Part shown: positions 58,772 through 64,000 of the stretch, in pieces | Layout of the letters: the number at the start of each line of letters is the position of its first letter | Position numbering within the stretch: the first letter of the stretch is position 1 | Assembly: GCA_005765155.1 (NCBI GenBank) | Contig: VCCP01000004.1 | Span: 1,178,001-1,242,000 of the forward strand | Reading direction: 5' to 3' | DNA from: Zelopaecilomyces penicillatus | Lineage: Eukaryota > Ascomycota > Sordariomycetes > Hypocreales > Pseudodiploosporaceae | DNA: 64,000 bases | Made by a program: the position numbers and the translations under genes | Notes under the pieces: model-generated | Database searches by the model: none | Told to the model about the DNA's origin: nothing | Seen by the model: the letters and a program-made list of their open reading frames with translations, nothing else

Positions 58772-60376
58772 GGTCGGTTGTTCGGTTGGTCAGTCGGTCG
58801 GTTGGTGGGGTGGGTTCCGGATCGCGGTTACAAGAGCTTGGTTGATCGACGCTGGCAGAGTGAGGTTTCACTGCTTAGAAGGTCGTTGGTTGGAAGTTTC
58901 GAGGTACACAGACAGGTACGTACATGTTTAGTGATATGATAGAAACACCGCTAGTCTAATCTTGGCTAGGCTAGAGGCGGCTCGAAAAAGACGAACAGAA
59001 CACACACAAACAACTTGTTTTTGCTCCACAGCGCCACGTTTGATCTGCATTGGGACCTAGAAATGTACACTAGGGTACCTAAAAACAGCTGCATAAAACT
59101 ATCGTCATCCTACACCGCACTCTTCACAGAGTCTTATACGACGACACACATGTCACGCATATTTCGTACAACACACACACACATAAAAGCCTCCAATTCT
59201 TGGGGGGTGAGCCGGAAAATGTTAGTGATAAGTCAGCCAGGCCAGCTAATTTCCTCAGCCAAGGCCAAATGATGCTGTGCATGAACATATGCCCGAATGG
59301 TTCTTCCCCTCTCCCGATCTCCCAAGGCCCAGCTCTGGCCCTACGCTGCCCAATGTGTTGGACGAAGGAAAAACCTGCATCAAAGTCCAAGAGAGGGGAG
59401 GGGATGGGGAGGAGGGGGGGGGCCGGAATTAGGAAGAAAGGAAAAAAAGCGCATACAGAAAATTGACATGTGCAACTGCGCACGTAACATGAAAATGTCA
59501 AAGAGTGTTGACTCGTTGATACCCAATTGCGTGTTGAAACGCCAACGTTCACCAAAGCCCATCTGGCGGTAAGAGAAACCTGGGAAGATGACCTCTCGCA
59601 GCCCACTTTTAGCGGCGGGGCCCTGCCAGCGACTAGGTATCTCTCTAGCTACTTGCAACAGGTAGATACAGGGTCTCGCTGTCTCTCCTGCTTGCTGGCC
59701 TGCCTCTTCACGTTCGCCCTTTTGTTTCCCGCCTTCTTTTGATTACCTGGCTTGCCTGGCTGGGTAGGTATTGTACCTAGAAAAGTTGCTTGGCTTGGGC
59801 CACGTCCCTACTGCAGTAGGTACAGTACCTAGCTGAGCAAAAAGGGAGCCTTTCCTTGCTCTTGCATGCTGATACATACCTGCCTGACTTACATACCATA
59901 CCATACCTACATATGTACATGCAACACCGCCTGTCGGGCCCTTCTTCGTCGTGAAATATGATTCTTTTTCTTTTTCTCCCTCCCTTGTCTTTGACCCCAG
60001 AGCTTCAATCTCCAAGTTCGCATCTGTCCAGTGCAATCCCTTTCCTTTCGTCCTTGCACGCCGAGGCTTCCCTGTCCCAGTGAGGGTGTGGTCGCCATCG
60101 CTGTATCACAACACCTGACAGCCCAGTCGCTGGACCGCTGCTGGAACCACTGCTGGACAGTCCTGTAATAAAGGATACCGACTCCAGACATTATTACGCA
60201 TTTGGTGGTGGTTCACTGTTACCTATTCTCCACTGCACAGCACAATCTACTGCCCCCTCTCAGGCGCCCCTCCCCCCTATAATCACTGCTTTTGCTTGCT
60301 GGGTCAATGCCGCCCAGTAAAATTGCCGCCAACGCGATCTGGTCGAAACACCTGATTTGATCGGAAGCCACTGGAG
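58772..60376. promoter_or_regulatory. 1.6 kb divergent intergenic region
   Basis: Between the cytochrome b5-domain gene (-) and the FFYA-motif gene (+). TAGGTA/TACCTA-type motifs are dense at 59760-59930, with GGTAC-rich short palindromes. No supported coding region. Confidence 0.55.
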
Positions 60377-62965
60377 ATGCGTTCGCCCAACCCCAACAAC
60401 CAGTACAATACTCAGTACACCAACCTATACGACAATTCCTACGCCAGTGTCAGGAGCACCGCCCGGAGCACCACCAGGAGCAGCTCCGTCAAGGCCAGTA
60501 TCAGGACCGCAAGGAGCTCCAGTAGCGGCTCCAGCACTGGTGCCATCACCGCTAGGAACGTTGTCAGCACAGCCAGCACAGCCAGTATTGCTAGGTCTGC
60601 CCGGTCTGCCAGCCGCTGCAGCAACACCACCACCACCGGTCGCTCGCAGCCGTCAGGTGTCAACACAAAAATCAACAACAGATCCAATTCTGTCGTGTCG
60701 TTGACGAGGACGGCGAGATTTACACCAACGACAGCAACGACAACAACAGCAACAACCACAACAGCTACTGCCGGCAGCATCTCGATACCGTCTATTACGT
60801 CTACGCCCGCATTCACACCTACCAAGCGTCAACAGTCACTGCCTCGTACTCGCCCACCGCCCTCAAATCCTCCCCTCATTGCTCGAGCCTTTGCCAAAGC
60901 CAGTGCTCACACGCTTGGCCACGACAACCACGCGCCGGTCCCGCTGCGTTCTCGAGATCCCAACCAAAATGTCCACTCGTTGATAGTGAAGACGCGTTCA
61001 ACTTCGAATAGAATTTCCAAAATGCCCCTCGGTGAGCGGCCACGCCAGCCTCAGCTGAGCGCTGCTGCCGCCAAGGTAGTCAATCGTACGCCCCTGACAC
61101 CAAAAGTTGCGACAATAAAGTCTCCAGCTCTCGTTACACCGCTGGGAAGGCGCTCACACAATCCCAATGCGGCCACGGCCACGACAGCAACTTCAGCATC
61201 ATCAACACCAACAGCTTTAGTTATAGGAGCGTACGCTCCGTATAGAGATGAAGTGCCAGCCCCGGTGGCCCCGTTTCTCACCAACAATGTTACTCCCCGT
61301 TCTGGCTCTAGGCAGAACCGAGTCGATAGCACCAATACCACACCTGTGGGCACTCCAAATCCTGAGAAAGCCAGCGATATGTGGGATGCCAACAACCGCG
61401 GCGCTTCTGGAATGTCGCCATTGGCGCTCAGTGACGGCCACCGTCAAAGCAGCTCCCAGGGAGACTCACCGGGAGATTCGAGCAACGAATCGACCAAATT
61501 TTTCTATGCAAGCGAGGCAAGAAATCCCCATCAGAGCTCCCAACCGCGTCCGGCTTCCATTTTACCGCGGCCAATGTCAAATTTCTTCTATGCAAGTGAA
61601 GCGACCGTTTCAGCCAAACGAATGACTAGTCCGCCCATGAATTCCACCGCCAGTCCACCGCCGACGTTGAGTCCGCCTCAGGAGAGTGTCCCATCCAAAT
61701 TCTTTTATGCCAATGGTACTCCAGATATGCCTTCTAGGCCAACAATGCCAACTTCTGGTTCCGGCTCAAATTACTCCTCAAGTTCCAAGATGACCACAGG
61801 CCGTCCTAGCACTGGCAACTCTGCAGTTGGCTTCGGAGCTCCTGGATTCCAGCGTCCAGTCTCCCCACTCAAGGCTGTGCCGGCAGGTCAGACAGCTTGG
61901 CCTAGTATCGCCTCGTCTCCTTCTCCAACTCGGCTACAGGCTATGGCTTTACCTCTAGTTGCCCCGGCCATAAATGCTAATATAAAGAGGCGAATCAGTG
62001 CTGATGCGCCGTCTCATCTCAAGAGGGGACATGCGAGAACAGGAAGCGTGCCGAATTTCGAGCCACATACTCTTCCCAAGTTTGTCATGCCCATAGCGAA
62101 CAGCCCGTCAGAATTAACCTCGCCACCTCTGAGCCCAGGCTCAGGCCAGCCCGGAATGACTATGGCTTCGCTACTTCAGATCGCTGACGAATGGAATGAG
62201 GATGAAGAAGAAGAAGAAGAGGAAGAGGAAGAGACCAATGATGAAGACTCTGAACTTGGTGATTCTAGCCCTAGCAAGTCAGCACATTTCTCTGACTCGG
62301 TGAATGACCTCATCACCAACGCCCGCAGAGAGCGCAAGGTTCAGGATCTTGAAATCACAAACGCCTCACTCGAGGCCATCAACAGAACATTAGAAAGACA
62401 ACTCCGAAAGCAGACGGTCGAGTTGCGTCGTTACCGCCGACTTTCAAGAGCTGGTCATCTTTCATTGGCCTCGGCGGCATCCAGTCGGATGCCATCTGAA
62501 GCTTTTACAGAACCCCCTGTGGACCTTTCCGATCTGAGTGAGAGGGAAGAGGGTATGGATGAGGACGACCTGGACTCAATGTACGACTCTGAGTCTAGTC
62601 TCGGATCGCACTCTGAGACAAAGATTGATGCTCGCCGCAAACGCGATGAGAATCGGCTTCAACTTGATCTTACCAAGCATCAAGAACTCCTTATAGATAG
62701 TCAAAGGATGAACCAGAGTCTCATACGGTGTCTGGACTGGACTGAGGTGCTCATTAAAGAAGGTCAGAAGGCTCTTGAATACACTGTCAAAATTTCCGAG
62801 GTGGAAGTGGGCGGTCGCATCCTTGGACCAGTTGATGAGGATGACAGATTGTCTCACCACACAGATAATACCCTGACCAGTCTAGAGCCTGGTCTGGAGC
62901 CGCCCTGGACAAAACCATCACAAGATCGAGACAGCGGCATTGAGCTCCCGGCGGATGGTGTTTGA
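60377..62965 (+). CDS. large low-complexity fungal protein with three FFYA motifs and a coiled coil
   Basis: A frame of 862 residues that I do not recognise. Residues 1-150 are Ser/Thr/Ala/Arg-rich and nearly compositionally degenerate; this part has alternative open frames, so the true start or an extra intron is uncertain. Three copies of a short motif follow: KFFYASEA at 374-381, NFFYASEA at 402-409, KFFYANG at 441-447. The motif looks functionally constrained within otherwise disordered sequence. An acidic run (about 607-625) precedes a coiled coil at about 650-690 (LEITNASLEAINRTLERQL). A second helical segment is at about 750-800 (HQELLIDSQRMNQSLIRCL). No membrane segment or enzyme domain is visible. 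The overall picture is a scaffold-like, possibly cytoskeletal protein; that is inference. Confidence 0.75.
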   Translation: MRSPNPNNQYNTQYTNLYDNSYASVRSTARSTTRSSSVKASIRTARSSSSGSSTGAITARNVVSTASTASIARSARSASRCSNTTTTGRSQPSGVNTKINNRSNSVVSLTRTARFTPTTATTTTATTTTATAGSISIPSITSTPAFTPTKRQQSLPRTRPPPSNPPLIARAFAKASAHTLGHDNHAPVPLRSRDPNQNVHSLIVKTRSTSNRISKMPLGERPRQPQLSAAAAKVVNRTPLTPKVATIKSPALVTPLGRRSHNPNAATATTATSASSTPTALVIGAYAPYRDEVPAPVAPFLTNNVTPRSGSRQNRVDSTNTTPVGTPNPEKASDMWDANNRGASGMSPLALSDGHRQSSSQGDSPGDSSNESTKFFYASEARNPHQSSQPRPASILPRPMSNFFYASEATVSAKRMTSPPMNSTASPPPTLSPPQESVPSKFFYANGTPDMPSRPTMPTSGSGSNYSSSSKMTTGRPSTGNSAVGFGAPGFQRPVSPLKAVPAGQTAWPSIASSPSPTRLQAMALPLVAPAINANIKRRISADAPSHLKRGHARTGSVPNFEPHTLPKFVMPIANSPSELTSPPLSPGSGQPGMTMASLLQIADEWNEDEEEEEEEEEETNDEDSELGDSSPSKSAHFSDSVNDLITNARRERKVQDLEITNASLEAINRTLERQLRKQTVELRRYRRLSRAGHLSLASAASSRMPSEAFTEPPVDLSDLSEREEGMDEDDLDSMYDSESSLGSHSETKIDARRKRDENRLQLDLTKHQELLIDSQRMNQSLIRCLDWTEVLIKEGQKALEYTVKISEVEVGGRILGPVDEDDRLSHHTDNTLTSLEPGLEPPWTKPSQDRDSGIELPADGV

Positions 62966-64000
62966 GGGTGATTTGCTTAGAGCTTCATAAAGTCGCTTTC
63001 CTCCCAGGCATGTCAGCCTGGTTGCTGCGCGCCTGGCCAATCAATCACCACTTGCATGATACCCCAGCGCCCCTTGTTTTGTCCATGTTTTATTTCACAA
63101 GCGAGGTTTTCCGTGCGCTTGAGCTTGCCACCACCCCGGAGAAGAGCGCAAAAGGTTGATGGCGCTCGTTTTGAATTTCTACGGCTATGGCGTTGTACAG
63201 ACATTTCCCCCCTCGTCTTTGCCCCCCCGAGTCCTTCTTTTGCACTTTCCTATGTTTCTCATAGCGGTAGGCAGCGACGGCAGCGATGCAAGGCTGTCAC
63301 TACATATGTTGATGGTTAAATTCTAGAGTATTTCTCGTGTGTACTATTTGCACCTCTGTCACTCTCACTCAGGGGTGCTTGTTTTCCCTCCCTCAAAAGG
63401 TTTACGAGTGGCAGGACCAACAATCCAGAAGACACTGACAGGAAGCCAGCCTCTCCCTTCACGCTGCATTTGCTTTTTATTGTTTTCTCCGTTCGTGTCA
63501 TGCCTTCTATTCGACTATTCCGTTGATAGTTGGTACTGAAACTTGTTTTGTAATTTTCGAATACCCCCAATATGGCAAAGAATAAAAACAGAGCGATAGC
63601 TCTAAGAGATTTGGTGATCTGATTGCAATACTTATATACTACATTATAAGCTGATGAGATGAGATGAGAAAAAAAAATGGCTATCAGGTAGATGTTAGGT
63701 GTGTTCTCTCTCATCAGGTACGCGCAGGCGGTATATGTTAGTCAAATATACAGAGACAAGAAGTCTTTTTTTCGAAATTCGGGTATTCAAATATTTTCAA
63801 CCCAGTAACCGTAATGTATATATATATATGCGCTTTGGATAGTTCCAATCCTGGGGAAACTTTCCTCCAGGTCTTGAAGGAAATGAAAAGGGGGAAATTT
63901 ATCACCGAGGGGTGAAGGATAGATGGCCAAACAGTGGATTTGAGGGGAAGTTAAGCTGGTGCAACAGGGCTGAAAAGAATACAAAAAAAGAACAAAGAGA
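62966..64000. other. 3' flank and intergenic sequence
   Basis: AT-rich 3' flank of the FFYA-motif gene. No supported reading frame, RNA gene or repeat of note was seen up to the window end. Confidence 0.5.

Noticed and set aside
60357..60704. Alternative Pro/Gly/Ala-rich frame overlapping the start of the FFYA-motif gene
   Set aside because: It is a frame-shifted reading of the same repetitive codons and stops early; the main frame continues into clearly protein-like sequence.

Overview
The window looks like nuclear DNA of a filamentous ascomycete, most likely a Sordariomycete and possibly Hypocreales. Genes are split by short introns (about 50-110 bp) with GTATGT/GTAAGT-type donors, CTRAC-type branch sites and CAG/TAG acceptors. 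The recognisable proteins are fungal: an Ost5-type OST subunit, Rad1, Gcn5, Utp4, Npt1, an Ato/GPR1-FUN34-YaaH protein, a WSC-domain protein and a MCH-like MFS carrier. There are no bacterial operons, rRNA, convincing tRNA, CRISPR or intact transposon. I have not assigned a genus.

Layout: 1-6.2 kb is gene-poor, with at most small decayed coding remnants. 6.2-9.7 kb is a compact block: rad1 (-), ost5 (-) and gcn5 (+). 11.0-12.0 kb holds an unrecognised conserved-looking protein (-). 15.3-17.4 kb holds a three-exon gene with a probable DUF7514-type N-terminus and an Arg/Ser/Asp/Glu-rich tail (-). 18.7-19.6 kb is a MPDU1-like PQ-loop protein (+), convergent with a small Cys-rich protein at 20.0-20.7 kb (-). 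21.5-25.7 kb carries two secreted-protein genes transcribed away from each other: a berberine-bridge-type flavin oxidase (-) and an Alt a 1-like small secreted protein (+). 26.2-29.8 kb is a SWIM+RING ubiquitin-ligase-like gene (-), divergent from a METTL13/EEF1AKMT4-like methyltransferase (+). 30.9-32.3 kb is png1 (-) with its catalytic cysteine replaced by valine. A 4.7 kb gene-free stretch follows, containing a perfect 28-bp inverted repeat. 37.0-45.3 kb holds utp4 (-), nicotinate phosphoribosyltransferase (+) and a WSC-domain membrane protein (+). 46.5-50.8 kb holds two transporters (-): a monocarboxylate-type MFS carrier and an Ato-type acetate carrier. A 4.0 kb gene-free stretch follows, then nbs1 (+), a cytochrome b5-domain protein (-) and a large low-complexity protein with three FFYA motifs (+).

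The genes are ordinary housekeeping and accessory loci rather than a cluster. Loose themes are N-glycan metabolism (ost5, MPDU1-like, png1), DNA-damage signalling (rad1, nbs1) and small-carboxylate/NAD metabolism (npt1, MFS, Ato); this clustering is probably chance. I found no convincing new multi-gene system. The most unusual signals are the 33.3 kb hairpin, the valine-substituted png1, the repeated intergenic TACGGAGTA 9-mer, and the unclassified FFYA-motif and Cys-rich WSC proteins. Exon boundaries were worked out by hand from reading frame, splice consensus and family knowledge.
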